DNA of 64,000 nt from Chalara sp. BL73 (lineage: Eukaryota > Ascomycota > Leotiomycetes > Helotiales): NCBI GenBank assembly GCA_918026815.1, contig CAKJVC010000168.1:248001-312000 (forward strand). The letters run 5' to 3'. The first letter of the stretch is position 1. Each line of letters begins with the position of its first letter. The notes under the pieces were generated by a model. It ran no database searches, had not been told where the DNA came from, and saw only the letters and a list, made by a program, of their open reading frames with translations. Both the position numbers and the translations under genes were made by a program. Below, piece after piece: positions 37,241-49,241 of this stretch.

Positions 37241-39362
37241 AATCTGTAGAGTTAAGCTAGCGACTACTGTGCGCTAAAAACGCTGTGTTAGTAGTAATAA
37301 AGCTTTAACGAGCTTTTTTATCGAAAGTTTTTTAAATAACCGTTTTGTAAGTAACGGCTAAAATGCTAAAACTGTTAATCAAGCTATATGTCTGCTAAAA
37401 CGTTATAACAAAAATATTATATACAGAACTTAAAGCTTAGAAAAAACGTATAACAAACTGTACGTTAGTAAACGCAGCACTTGCGTATAAATTTTTTAGC
37501 TTATTATTGACTTGTAGCAGCGTACTAGCTAGCTTGTTAACGTTTTTGCAGTTTGCGAAATTTATATTATAAAATTTAAAAAATAGCTTAATTAGTTTTT
37601 CGGCGCTAGTAGCGCGAGTCTTTTTCAGAGCTTTTAATATATCGTATACTCGAGTTATATGTTTTACAACCGAGTGTTTATTATAGCTACAGCGATTCTT
37701 GATAGCGGCATATGCGCGCTTTTGCTTTTTTTTTTAAATTGTTATTTTTTCGCTGTACACTTTTGTTAAACTAACATACTTGCTGCGCGCTGCCTGATAT
37801 TGCTTTTGTTGCATTAAAGTAATTTCGCTTTTTGTATTTGTAAAAAAAACTAGCTCGGCTAAAAGTATAGAAATCCTGGACTTACTTAAAGTAACGCTAA
37901 GCTTGCTAAAAGTAAAATATTTTTTTATTCGGCAGTAAAAATCGGCTTAGTTAGCTTTCGACTCGAATAGCGGTACTATAAACAAGCTAAATAAAGCTTT
38001 AAGCTTGTCGGTTATAGTAACGAAAATAGCGATAAAAAAATAATAATAAGTCTTAGCGAAAATACTTAAAGTCGAAATTAGCGAAATTTAAACAGTAAGT
38101 ATTTGTTAAAGCTAAAGCTTAAGTTTAATGTAAAAAAGTTAAAGCTAAAACTAAAACTTAAAAAAAACTCGAATTTGGTTTTTTGGTTTTAAACTAAAGC
38201 AACGTTTAAATCTGAGTTTAGTAAAGCTTTCGACAGCAATAAAGTTAGCTTGTAAAACAGAATAACTATTTCAACTTCAGGCAAAAACGATCGTACTGTA
38301 AACTCGAACAAGTCGGTAAAGCTAGCTAAAAAGTAGTAGCTTTTTTGAAAGTCAGTTTAAAATAAAAGCACTTCGCTGCTGCGCTTTTTAAAACAAGTTA
38401 AGTAAAAAGTGCGATCTGGCCGATTAAAATATATGTTAAACGCGTCGCCGACTGTACTTTTGATATAAAAAAACCAGTAGTTTAAATTGCGCTGTACTAG
38501 CCGGTAATAAAATTAAGATTTTTCAAGCTCGAGCAACGATTTTTTTGTAAAAAAAATCGACGAGTATTTTACACAACATTTCTTATACCGCGCTACAAAA
38601 GTTTTTAAACGCTTTGAACTGTTTTAGCTACTGTTTAACTTCGGCAAAAAGCTTTTTAACTTAAGTATGTCTTGAAAGTTTATTTTACAGTACAGCAAAC
38701 TGAAACTTTTAAAAGTTAATTTCGAATAAAACTCAGAAAAAGCCGTTCGGCCAGTAAAGTGTAAGTAAGCTTACATATTTTCGCTTGGCTTAGTAAATAG
38801 AAATAAAAAACTTATTAACGCATTTTATTAAAGCTCGAGAAAAAAAAAGCTATTAGACTTAATGTTTAAAACACTAAACTTTAGCTATAGCTATAACTTA
38901 AAGCAGAAGCACTGACTTTAAAAGCATGCATAATAAAAAATAAAAAAACCTGCTACCGAAAAAAAGTAAACAAAGCTCAAAAAAAAAAAACTAGTACAGT
39001 TTTTTTGTGTATATTATTAACAAAACGAAAAAAAAACTAACTGTTGAAGTAATCGAAAAACTATAAACAAAAAAAAAAGCAAAAAAAAAAACTAGCACAG
39101 CCGAAAAGTTCGTCAACTTGACAAAAACAACGACGTAAAAGCCGAAAAGCCGAAAGTCCGTTTGTCATTTGAATAGTGTATACTGAATTGCTTTTAAAAA
39201 AAGAAAAAACACTTTTAAAAAAAAAATAAAAAAAAAATGAAGTAAATTTAACTTTTAACCTGTAAAAGTGTACCTGGAATACGTGAATTAGTAGCGTTTT
39301 CTGATTTGTAAAACAGAACTTAGCTGGTAGTTAAGTCCTGTGCGGAATCCGGGCTTATAACC

Positions 39363-39476
39363 TGTTAAAAAAGAAAGAACTTGATTGTATTCTTCAATAA
39401 AAGTAGGGGCCAGGCCCTCTATCTATATGCCTACAGTCAGGGTTTATAGTGGGGCTGTGTGCCTGAGGTTTCAACA
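39363..39476 (-). repeat. 5' LTR of copia element C (114 bp)
   Basis: TGTTAAAA to TTTCAACA, followed by AAAGA, the second copy of the target duplication. Confidence 0.9.
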
Positions 39477-39816
39477 AAAGAAACAGGCTTACAATGGCTT
39501 TATTACTCCATACAACAATCGGCATTGAAAAGACGCTAGCGTTCCTCAAAGCGACTAGCGTCTGTACTAGACGGAATCACCTGAATAGGCTAGAGCGGGA
39601 ACAGGAGCTAGAGGCGCTAGGGGAGCTAGAAAGAGAGGAATAAACGTTCGCTACGATTTCATTTGTTTTGCTATTTGCTACAATCAGGGCTAGACCCTCA
39701 ACATTCACTGGAATAGATTGACTACCACTATTGCTTGTACATAAACTAGATAGGAACGCTAGCGCCTAGGCGCTAGCCGTGCTACATAGTCCTCGACTGA
39801 TACAGCACGTTAAAAG

Positions 39817-39851
<35 letters not shown>
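39477..39851 (+). mobile_element. LINE copy B, 3' end with AAT tail
   Basis: Continues 29702-33079 after copia C. It encodes the last ~45 residues of ORF2, then the 3' UTR with the 20-bp palindrome (39758-39777) and an AAT tail (39820-39851). Compared with copy A it shows little or no C-to-T damage. Confidence 0.87.
39758..39777. repeat. 20-bp perfect palindrome, LINE copy B
   Basis: Same palindrome as at 19478-19497, at the same distance from the LINE 3' end. Confidence 0.9.
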
Positions 39852-39854
39852 TGG

Positions 39855-39979
39855 CTATGTAGGGAGCCGCCAGGGGTTCGGAGGTATAAGTAGAGGACTC
39901 GGGACGTATTAGGAAGGGTAGAGATTAGTCTTCGTATCAATATGAGTTGATTTGTGCCACACTACTCCAGCACCTTACA
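39855..39979 (+). repeat. Truncated LTR of gypsy family 1
   Basis: Matches the last ~125 bases of the 203-bp family-1 LTR in + orientation, ending CACCTTACA. It is almost unmutated. It starts directly after the AAT tail of LINE copy B, so the LINE may have landed in this LTR. It marks the right edge of the repeat cluster. Confidence 0.75.
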
Positions 39980-40102
39980 CGCCTGTAGGACACCAAAACA
40001 ACACCACGTCGCCTGTTGAACGGCATCTTAAACATATATTCTCTTCAACTTTCAAGTCTTTTGAGACAAGGACATATAAGGTTCTATAAGTGTTGCTCTA
40101 GG

Positions 40103-41770
40103 TTATCCAGTTAAAGAGGGCGGAAGCAGAACCTGAACAGCCTCTTCCCCGGACTCAACTGTATTAACTTTCATCCATCCATTTTCCTCAACGCCAACTA
40201 TAAGCCCATCTATGCAGCATCTTCTCCAGCCCCAGTTACTGCCCTCTTCCTTGAAAAGAACCTCAAGTTCATTAACCTTCTGGTACAAGACCTCTGGAAG
40301 ATGGACGTGATTGCCATCCTGATAGGCTGCAGTCATGATTAGATTTACTTCAGTAGCCTGCCAAACAATTAAGTTAGCAATCATTACAAGCATGTCTAGG
40401 TCTCTTTATGACAGCCTAACAGTGCTAGAAGGGGACCATGTATCTAGAGAACCTACATCAAGATCACCAAAGTGCACTAGCCTTAATTTGCCGTCTAATC
40501 GCTTGCTGCTTTTAGGCGATATAGTAAATGCCCTCTCTAAATTTGACACCAAGCTGGCCAACACATAGCCGTGTCTCTGAGTTTCCCCAACAGTGGTTTT
40601 TCTACCGTTGTCGGAAACAATCAAAACATCAGCTTTATATGCATGTGGAGGGGATTTCCCATTGTCTGGGAGCAACAACGCTTTAGCGACCATACTGGTT
40701 TTCTGCATATTAGTCCGTTGAATCTAGTTTACAAAGACGGGTCTGGAAATAAATGAGGCCCGAAGTCACCAAACTCACCCAAAACGCTTGTCCCCATACT
40801 TGCGGTATTCAGCGGTGTCAGACTCGGCTACCAGGGTGGCGTGAAATCCATATGATATAACAACAGCTCCATAGAGCGTATCTTCAACCAATTTTGTCTG
40901 TGTCTGGCCTTGATTTGAAAGGAGACGCGAACCTGGAGAAAATGTTGCTCGGTATGCCGGCAGAGGCACGGGTTCACCATGCAAAAATGTTCTAAGCGCT
41001 TGCACATATATTGAAGGTAGAGTATGAGGTCGCTGTATTGAATGATACAGCGCGTTACCTGTACCAAGCGGAAATAGGCAGAGGAGTGGCATCACGTATG
41101 AACTTTTGATATATGAGCTTGAATCAGGGGGATCGATCAAAGATGCACTCTTACCTTCCACGCGACTGCCCATTACTAGTATATAGCTGATTTAGTATGT
41201 CAACTGTTCCGCCGTCACCACTCAGCATTATGACTGTCTGTGCATGTCCCTCCGTTGCATTAGTGTACAAGACATCCCGAGCGAATTCTTTGACGGAATC
41301 TGCACTTGAAGTCTGGACAAGAGTGTAGCTGCCTTGGCCGAGACCAATGGCTTGAAGGACTGGGCGCAATATCGAGCTGCAGAACTCTACGGCGAGCTGC
41401 GTGCCAGACAAAGTAGAGATTAAAATATACAGCGTTGGCCTTCGGGAATTCTGCTGGAAATCAGTGTCTGTCCTGCCTCCGTTTGTTCTAGGCTCGTAGG
41501 CTCCAGAATGCCTACATTCGCACCGTCGTCCGTGCTATTAGACTTGATATATGCGGGTCCAGCAGTAGGATGAAATTCGTAACTTTTTCGGAAGCTATCT
41601 GGAAGATGGGCGGTATATGTAGAGCGCAGTTGGGGTAGCTTTCCATCAGCGACTTCTTCTAGACTCCATATCACATTGTTCAAAACGGCCACGATATCCG
41701 TCTCCTTAATATATTCGGCGCCATCTTTCCAGCTAAGCTTTCCATCGCTATGTGTGGGTTCACCTGCCAT
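40103..41770 (-). CDS. Sphingoid long-chain-base kinase / diacylglycerol kinase family protein
   Basis: Five exons on the minus strand: 41770-41516, 41453-41155, 41102-40779, 40694-40421 and 40357-40103, 468 residues, all junctions GT-AG and in frame. The catalytic domain starts after the second junction with PTLYILISTLSGT, then the nucleotide-binding SGDGGTVDILN and the PLGTGNAL motif, both diagnostic of the DAGK/sphingosine kinase fold. The C-terminal part (after RFGMVAK) matches the second lobe ending with a GNHVHLPEV segment. The enzyme should phosphorylate sphingoid bases to their 1-phosphates (Lcb4/5-like), acting in sphingolipid turnover; a role on another lipid cannot be excluded. Its 3' end lies only ~120 bases from the repeat cluster, yet it shows no mutation damage. 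Confidence 0.88.
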
Positions 41771-43090
41771 TATTTAGCGAGCGAAGTCTCCGGATGCATC
41801 TGGCGAAATTACCTTCTACTATTCTGGCACACCCGAATGTCTCGGCGTCTTTCTTATCGATTGGAAGGTTCAAATTGCCACGATCAATGTTTGATGCAGC
41901 GTTGGGATGGGCCATGGTGGAAAGAGCAAGATGGCATGGTAAGTAAGTAGTAGCAGCAAAGACAAATCGCTGTTAGCTGCTCTGACGAAGCAAGTCAGAT
42001 TCGCAATTCCCGTAGGGTGGCGAGTCCTCGGACTGGTGCGGGGGTAATGACGAAGGAGGGGCGGAGCGGATATTGCCTCTCCCCGCTGTACTCACCACTA
42101 AATAATGTTTGCTGCACCGCTGGGCACTCTATACAGCATTCTATAAGCTTAACCAGTAAGTGAATAATAAGCAGGCAGAACGTGGTGGCCTCGGGTTGAA
42201 ACAAACAAGAACAAACATACAACACCGTCACTTTCCTTGCAGTGTTGCATGAAGTGTGGTGTGCAACCTATATCACTACGCACAGGTAGTCTCATACTGA
42301 TTACTGCTGAAGTACAGTATCTACCACCCTATAATATCTTTCTTCAGGTGGCTGCCATAGATAGAGGGTATGTGATAAATAGGGAGGGAAAACATCAGCC
42401 TACAAGTATACACTTATCAATAATTGCATTGTTCTGATATCTGGATTCATTCCTCCTCGTTTTGATGTTATGTGTAGCTTTTGCGAAATTTCTTTTCCAG
42501 TGAGTGCCGCTATAGACTGTTGTGGCCTACCGTCTCTTCCCTCCTCTCATTTGTCCATCCAAGCCACAAGCAAACAAGAGTCCTGGCGATGGCAGGATAG
42601 GTAGATTCGCTAACTTACTCATCGGAGGAGTCATGGTCTAGATCAACCACAATAATAAACATCAATGCGGCACCACGTTGCAAAATTTCCATCTTGCTTG
42701 CATATCATCAGTTGCAAAGCATGCAGAATGACTCATGTTTCTAGCTGCTAGAATAATGTTATGAATATATAGACTTCCCGCATCGAATTGGCACATTCTC
42801 GACCTTCTACATTCGCATAAGGTCGTGACTCACAAATCTCTCAACATAGTAACAATCATGTCCACCTCTACTATGGGTGTCGTGCCAAGACCGAGCTCTC
42901 TGTCTCTCCCTCACCAACCTGCCTCAAGCGCCGTCAGAGAGACTCGGGGAAACTTGGCCAGGAGGAAGGCATGTATATAAATATGCCATGGACAGCTACG
43001 TGGGAGACATGTTATATCATCGCATTGTCAAGCAACTCCAGGTTTCATAAAAGCCATTGACCTGTAGGTTCTATTAATCGACCAAACCAT
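41771..43090. other. Upstream region of the lipid kinase, no clear gene
   Basis: Composition is normal and no recognisable domain is found. A 40-codon frame starts at 42858 (Ser/Pro-rich) and several frames of ~65-78 codons occur without support. It probably holds the promoter of the minus-strand kinase and 5' flank of the broken acetyltransferase. Confidence 0.45.
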
Positions 43091-44341
43091 ATGCTTCCAT
43101 CCAATTATATAAATATGACTGACTTCTGTAACACAAGGCTCTACTCACCAATGTGCCCCATCCCCCTCCGTAATCCAGAAAAAAGGGATGCAGCTACGCT
43201 GATGCGGATCCTTTCTGACCCTGCAGTAGGTTTGTTTCGCTCTGAAGTTTCCCGTCTGCTCCTATCGGGGAGCCTAAATCTCGAGACGAGCGGTTGATTC
43301 TTACTCTCAGCTCCAAAGCCATGCTCCTAACTACTACATGCATAGGGCAACAAAACTATGCTGACGCCATGAACAGAACACGAATTATGACCGGCACACC
43401 GGCCCCAGCCTCACTATTGAGCAGTCAGAAGCCATGATTGAGGCCATGCGTAAGTCCGCCGAGGAGGAAGTCCTTACACGTGTGAATATGGTAGTTGTCC
43501 GCCTGCCTGCCGTCAAGGCAGTGGATGAATTGGAAGTGATTGGTCTCAGCGGATTTTGGTGGAATCGAGTACGTCGTGTCTCATACTATATTTCTAACTA
43601 TCACTTGATTGAGGTCTTCCAAGAGATGCGTCTAGATACCATTGTATTTGATAACGACCTGCCTGGACATTCCCTTACCCTCGGCTTCCTGAATGTTGTG
43701 CACAATATCTTATGCAGATAATCCTACAGTGAATTTGAGAGGAAAGAGTAGCAGGAATTGAATGGCTATTTAGATTATGTTATCACACGCAATTGCAACA
43801 CCATTAAAATGAATTCGTTGTACGCGTTAAATAATTTGGCTCTTTGGACTGTGATTTTTTCTTTATGCTTTTAAACGAGTGCTATGCGCGGGAGTTGAAG
43901 GCCTACTAAGTAAATCAGCCATTATATAAAGCGCCGAAGTCAAAAAAGTTGATTTGATTTGATTTTTTTAAATTTCGGTGTTGCAATTGCCAGTGATGAC
44001 ATAATCAAAATGGCCATTCAATTCCTGCTACCACTGGTGGAGGGCAAGATCAGATTTGCTGATGTTGGACCTATGCCTGACGAGAGATTCAGGGGCAAGG
44101 GTTCGCTGTCGAGAGTATCCGGCTGAGTGTGGGATTTGCCTTTAATAATCTGAAGGTAGATGGCGTCAGCTGTCAGATGTCGGCAAAGAATGAGCCCATG
44201 ATAGGCCACATCGACAATAAATTTGGTTGGACTCACGTGTCTGGCAGCAGCAAGAGTGTATTCGAGTCAGGAGGAGACATTAGATATGAACTTGGACCAG
44301 AAGAGTGGGCGGCTTGGGAAAAGAAAAGGGAACAGAGTTAA
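43091..44341 (+). pseudogene. GNAT-type acetyltransferase, disrupted
   Basis: The N-terminal part (43091-43210) carries IPLRNPEKRDAATLMRILSDP, a typical GNAT start. After a likely intron ending near 43350 comes TIEQSEAMIEAM through RVNMVVVRL to EVIGLSGF (43400-43560), the acceptor-side strand region. The acetyl-CoA-binding half resumes at 44045 with IRFADVGPMPDERFRGKG, then, one base out of frame, FAVESIRLSVGFAFNNL and the C-terminus to 44341. Between them are unrelated sequence and a 282-bp MITE (43749-44030). The insertion plus a one-base frameshift at about 44100 make a functional product unlikely. Confidence 0.65.
43749..44030. mobile_element. 282-bp MITE with ~54-bp terminal inverted repeats
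   Basis: The left arm 43749-43802 and right arm 43976-44030 are inverted copies with about seven mismatches, starting TAGCAGGAATTG on each side. A TA duplication is possible because TA forms both outer ends. The interior is AT-rich and has no frame. It lies inside the broken acetyltransferase gene. Confidence 0.8.
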
Positions 44342-44877
44342 ATGTGAGTTTCGAATTGCCCGTATCAGCAGAAAGACGAGCATAGAGAGAATATTGCAAG
44401 AGCCTGGGGTGCTCAATCCATGGGGAGATATAGAGCAGGCAGTCGGCAATTATGTGTACGACAACCCATGCGTTTTTTATCTCACAATGCTATGATCTCC
44501 TTCCAACCGACCCATTGAAGCTAGCCGGAAAAGCACAACCGCCCTAAGACATTTGTATTCCACCATATTGCAGTAGCAACTAAATGAAGCGCAGAGTTGC
44601 TCCTGGCTTGAGCACATTTGTCACCTACGTTCGGAAAACATGAATTCTAAGCCCAATAATGATAGTCTATAAGATAAATGTTATGATTGAATAGTAAAGA
44701 ACGGCCTCCTGAAATACTCTATATTAGGCTGGAAGATTCATGTCTGGAGCTTCCTAGGGTTATTGGTCGATCAGGAACTCACCTTCAATCACCATTCTGG
44801 TGACTGAAGCCCCAGGGGAGCACGGATGATGTGGATCACCAGTCTGGCATACTTCGCTTCGACTATCGCCATTGCTC
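44342..44877. other. Spacer, no gene seen
   Basis: Sits between the ends of the broken acetyltransferase and the inositol monophosphatase (convergent). A 90-codon frame to 44495 overlaps the acetyltransferase end in another frame and has no domain. Confidence 0.45.
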
Positions 44878-46234
44878 TCAGCTTTTATAATCCATCCTAC
44901 CCTTACCAATGACACTCCAGAACTCCTCTACAATTTCCCTCTGACCCTCTGGTGCTGCTCTAATAGCTAAATATTTCCGCCCATCAATGGTTGGTTCCCA
45001 GTCGCCAGGATTTCCGCTTGCCATGACGCCCCCTGCCTCGGTGAGTATGCACCAGCCCGCAGCAACATCCCATGCCTATGCCACCGAGTTAGTATTATAT
45101 TTCCTGAAATCTGTGCAGGAACGGATATTCCTCGAGCTTCAAGAGCGAAGGCAGGAATCATGATTGCTCCTAGCACAACTAGTACTACAAAGTTGTCGAT
45201 CAGTATCCGAATAGTGCTTACCCAGCATCCTCCGTCCCAAAATACATCTTGCTAGTAAGGTTGTCAGGTCGAGTCTTCTAAGCCATTTATTCAAGAATTT
45301 GAGGAGCGGTACATACCTGTCCGGCTGCAACAAGAGCCAGGTTCAAGGCAGCTGAGCCCACACATCTGATAGAATGCACCATAGCGCCTCCGTCCTGTGA
45401 TGAAGTCGAGAAGTTAGTTGAGCATTGAAGTACACCGATGTGGCTGAGATATTGCCCCGAGTTAATATATTCCCGAGATATACAAAATTTTGTGGAAGCG
45501 TTTACAGGTGTGATGTACAGACCAGACTTCAGAGGAAACAGCCCAGAGAGCTCCAGATGAAAGAAATGTTGCTTTGCAAAACTCTACACTCACCTCCCTA
45601 GCAGCAGCCAATTTAGCAAAAACTTCTGTCTTCAATCTAAAATTGGAACCAGCACGATCACTTCCCCATTCAGCACCGACAAGGCAAGTACTGAGATCCC
45701 TTAAAGGCTCCGGATGTTTTAGTGGTAAAGGTAAAATTGTCTCGCCCTTATGCCTATGGAGGAAGGCTCCTTTGCCCTTAACTGCTGAATAGAGTTCATC
45801 AAGATATGGGTTGTAGATAATGCCAATGGTAGGTATTCTATTGGCCACAAAACCCAGCGATATACAGTAGGCAGGAAAATTGTGTACAAAATTGGTGGTG
45901 CCGTCAATTGGGTCAACAATAAACGTTGGCCTATCCGAAAGAGTCATTCCCGGCTGATAGGTCTCTTCTCCTATGAAAACATAGTCAGGATAAGCAGCAG
46001 TGAGCCGCGTAAAGACCATATCCTCGACAGCTTGATCAGTTTCAGTAACCAAATCGGCAGCTAGCAGTAATCAGTGCATGGTCAGATCTGAAAGGTGGAG
46101 GCGACAGATATCATACAATTTTTCTTCGTTCCATTATCAAGGCGGGAGGGTTTTGCTGATAGCTGCATACAACCTGCTTCACGTGCTACACGGACCAGGA
46201 GATCATGGATCTCTTTTAAATCGATCTCTGCCAT
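44878..46234 (-). CDS. Inositol monophosphatase family protein (QutG/Qa-x-like)
   Basis: Five exons on the minus strand: 46234-46117, 46060-45594, 45394-45317, 45251-45222 (only 30 bases) and 45075-44878, giving 296 residues. All junctions are GT-AG and phase-consistent. Metal and substrate motifs: VTETDQAVE, GEETY (Mg2+ Glu), DPIDGTTNF (motif A) and WDVAAGW in the penultimate block (motif B), with EAGG following. It should hydrolyse inositol monophosphates or related sugar phosphates with Mg2+. In fungi the closest relatives lie in quinate gene clusters, but no other quinate gene is present here, so a general housekeeping role is more likely. The tiny fourth exon encodes the conserved FWDGGCW stretch. 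Confidence 0.9.
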
Positions 46235-46857
46235 GATTGTGAGATATAAGGATATGTATCTGTGCTATGAAGATGTGTGAAAGTGGTGTCTTGGCTGGCT
46301 CGAGAAAGGAAATTCTGTCGCGACGTCTAGGATAAATATAGAATAATGATTAACTCAAGTGCCCGCTGAAGAGGGGTACTCAGAGGCAAAAATAGGTATA
46401 GGCTGACGATTTCAGGTGTTGTTGGTTCAGAGGCATGCTGGCCATGTTATGATGTGGGCTCCAAATAAGGGCTGATTCGTACTTTTAAATTAGCCGAGCC
46501 GAACCATTAACTGACTTGAATCTTGTGAGGATCTCCATTGTGCTTCGTTTCCACCTGTATGCATGAATTTTCGCCAGTATTTAAACAACGTCCAGAAGCC
46601 CAAGGGCAAAGTAGCTCGTCTCTCGCCTATCGTGGACTGTATAACTTCTGTGGGCTTGGAGAAAGCAATTCTGTATTAGAAGTGAGGGAAACCTAAAACA
46701 GCAAGCTCATAATCAAGAAATACATCTTTTTTCGTTTTTATTGCAAAACCTAACGCCAGTTCCTTGTAAACACACAGAGATATATCTCTGCTATCTCTTC
46801 CTCTGTAATACAAGTGAACAGATCCTCGAGAACGCCAGTCCTATCCGTTTTATGCCG
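46235..46857. other. Spacer between two minus-strand genes
   Basis: Promoter of the inositol monophosphatase on the left and 3' flank of the next gene on the right. No gene or repeat is visible. Confidence 0.45.
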
Positions 46858-47717
46858 TCATACATTTTCTCTAAACATTGACCTCCTTTCCGTTGGACTG
46901 TCATCAATACTATGTTGTGATTTCGTATGTCCTTTCGAGGTATCGATAACAGGTCTGGGACTAACTCCTCTCAAACTAACATTGCTCGGTTCTGCGGAAT
47001 CATCAAACGGATTCAAAGGTGGTTTTCTACCCATCTCCTCGTTATACCTTCTATCCAGTCCTGCCTGCGATCCACCAATATACGGTTCCGGTTCCCGACT
47101 CAGAGCTCTTCCACGCTCCTGTCCGTATGCTGGGGCTCCATCGCCGCTCCCCGGGGCGTGCAGTCCCAGCTCCTGCTCCTCATAATAGCCTCCTGGGCCG
47201 TAGGCATCTGCCTCTGTGCCGACACGAGCATCCCAAGCATCATCGGGGTCCAAAGGCCCAAACCCGCGATTCGAGGCTCGGCCTCTGACGTTGCTGCTAA
47301 GCGGCTCCTCGTAAGCTCCTCCGGCCGATCTGTTATTCCGATTCTTGAGTCTTCGAACTTTGTCGTTCACCCATCCCATGACCCCACCTGGAGCCGGGCT
47401 AGGTGCGCCATAGCGTTGTGATGATAAACTGCGGAACGGGTTGTATGAGGCAAGTGTTGGCTGCGGTAAACCTAATCGTCTTGCGCGCAGATGGGTGTAA
47501 ATGACCCAAGCTGCGACACTGACCAGGAGCACAAAGGCGATGATGACTATGTAGTATTGGAATTAGACAAGGCTCTTGTCAAGCTTTCAGCACCAAGGGA
47601 CAAGAGACTGTCTGATGAAAGGATTGCTTGAGCCTACGAAGACCATCCTCAATGGAGAGGCCCGCTCGCTCTGTTTGACTTACTGAAGAACGCAGCAACA
47701 CCGGAGATGCGAGCCAT
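46858..47717 (-). CDS. Single-pass membrane protein with disordered tail (acid-phosphatase-like family of ascomycetes)
   Basis: Two exons, 47717-47684 and 47546-46858, joined across a 137-bp intron (GTAAGT...TAG), 240 residues. The split codon restores a perfect N-terminal membrane segment (residues 5-24, about AAFFIIIAFVLLVSVAAWVI) followed by a positive THLRARR, so the tail should face the cytosol. The remaining ~200 residues are polar, Pro/Gly/Ser-rich and low in hydrophobics, with no catalytic motif. I recall similar ascomycete proteins being labelled acid phosphatase-like, but nothing here supports phosphatase activity. Function unknown. Confidence 0.8.
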
Positions 47718-48422
47718 TGTACAGTATCCTTTGTATTTGTGGTTGTGGGTTTGCGTCGCAGTCAGCAGTTTGCGCGTGGAAGTGGCAGTAAGCAAGCCCG
47801 GAGTAGGTAGAAGCTTTCCAGTTTCGACGTCACTTGGCGGCACAAGGACAAACAAGCACAACCAAGGGGCAGCAGCGAACTTGGACTTCCCACACCTCCC
47901 CCATCAAGGAGCTGTTAGCTAAACATCAAAGGTAAACCAAACTTGAAAAAAGTATTAATTGAAGCGTAGGATTGCTATCCTTTCATCTAAGGTAGATCAT
48001 ACTTGAATAAATGCATGTGGGGGAGGAATTTGAATGAATGTGGTTGCCGTGACCAAGACTGTTCTTAAGATTGTCTCAAGGAAGCAACAATTTGAAGTAC
48101 AGTCTCTAAATCAGATTAAATCAAATATCTTGTTTACATCTTGTGTATGCTTTGCTTGGTGTCTTATTATTGTAGCTGACACAAATAAACTCATATCTTC
48201 TATTACCTAAAGACCTGGCTGGGGTAGGCATAAGTAAATTAGCTTGATGTTAACTACGATGTAGAGGAACCACACCCTAGCGACCCCGTACGCGGCTACA
48301 TGTGACGGTTACCGCTCAACCGCTACCTTGTGCTCTGAAGAACGTTTAACAAAGGCAACGCGCATAAGCTTCTTTTTTTTTACCTCGCATACATCTTTCA
48401 ACCATAACAAATAAGCACAAAC
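47718..48422. promoter_or_regulatory. Shared divergent upstream region
   Basis: 705 bases between the start of the minus-strand membrane protein and the start of YKT6 on the + strand, so it must hold both promoters. A T/C-rich stretch just before the YKT6 ATG (about 48370-48400) resembles the pyrimidine-rich leader common near fungal start sites. No further element is recognised. Confidence 0.5.
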
Positions 48423-49241
48423 ATGAAGCTACATTACATTGGGGTAGGATCAAGCTCAGAGGAGACCTAATCATCACGCGGCTATGATGCTAATGCACAG
48501 CTGGGCAGGTAATTCGGAACGAATCCAAGCCAGCGGTCGAACTGGTTGCTGAGAAGGAGCTGAGCGCCTACTCGCGCTTCACACGAAACAAGTAGACCAA
48601 CAACCTGATTAGGAATATTCCGGCTGCAGCGCTGACAGAGTGGTAGCTATGGGGAGTTTATGACGTTATTCAGCAAAACGGTGGCAGAGCGCACAAAGCC
48701 TGGCCAGCGGCAAGATGTTGAAGAACAAGGCAAGCATTGGAGGGATACATATTTTTGCTTTCTAACTCGCTGACAGACTACACGTTCCACGCCTATGGTC
48801 GTAGCGAAGGCGTTTGTGGTATTATCATCTCCGACCATGATTACCCTGCCTTGGTTGCTCACCAACTGCTCTCCAAAGTCGTAGATGAGTTCCTTACACA
48901 GAACCCACGCTCATCATGGGCCGACTCGACACCAAACCTCAGCATGCCTGAATTAAAAGAGTATATCGTGAAGTACCAGGACCCGCAGCAGGCAGACAGC
49001 ATTATGAGGATACAGAAGGAGTTAGATGAAACGAAGATTGTGCTGCACAAAACTATTGAGAGTGTGCTACAGCGGGGGGAGAAGATCGATGACCTGGTTG
49101 CAAAGAGTGACGGACTGAGTGCACAAAGCAAAATGTTCTATAGTAAGTCTCCTATCGTAACATAGCAGAAGCTGTGGAGCAGGCTAACAGGCGGATTTAG
49201 CCCAGGCAAAGAAGCAGAATTCGTGCTGCATAATTATGTAG
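48423..49241 (+). CDS. YKT6: R-SNARE YKT6
   Basis: Five exons: 48423-48443, 48509-48591, 48641-48729, 48777-49142 and 49201-49241, 199 residues. The N-terminal longin domain starts MKLHYIG and includes FTRNN-like and YGRSEGVCGIIISD blocks. The SNARE helix follows (DETKIVLHKTIESVLQRGEK, zero-layer Arg) and the end is QNSCCIIM, the prenylated/palmitoylated CCxxM tail that defines YKT6. The protein acts in ER-Golgi, vacuolar and autophagosome fusion and cycles between cytosol and membrane. The third intron starts with GC instead of GT (GCAAGC...CTAAC...CAG) and is the only way to keep the frame and the conserved VEEQD block. Confidence 0.93.

Larger units (their letters stand above)
33080..39476 (-). 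mobile_element. Complete Ty1/copia element C (6397 bp)
   Basis: 114-bp LTRs at 33080-33193 and 39363-39476 and a 5-bp duplication AAAGA (33075-33079 and 39477-39481) delimit it; the interrupted LINE reads on after removal. Pol lies on the minus strand: zinc knuckle ~37240-37190, integrase ~36420-35870, RT ~34700-34040, RNase H ~33800-33330. The LTRs and the first ~150 internal bases are GC-normal, but 33300-39240 is heavily AT-biased with no long frame. The short LTR and pol order (integrase before RT) identify copia. Confidence 0.9.

Noticed and set aside
47019..47421. + strand frames opposite the membrane protein gene
   Set aside because: They are shadows of 46858-47717, whose spliced minus-strand frame has a membrane segment and correct splice sites.
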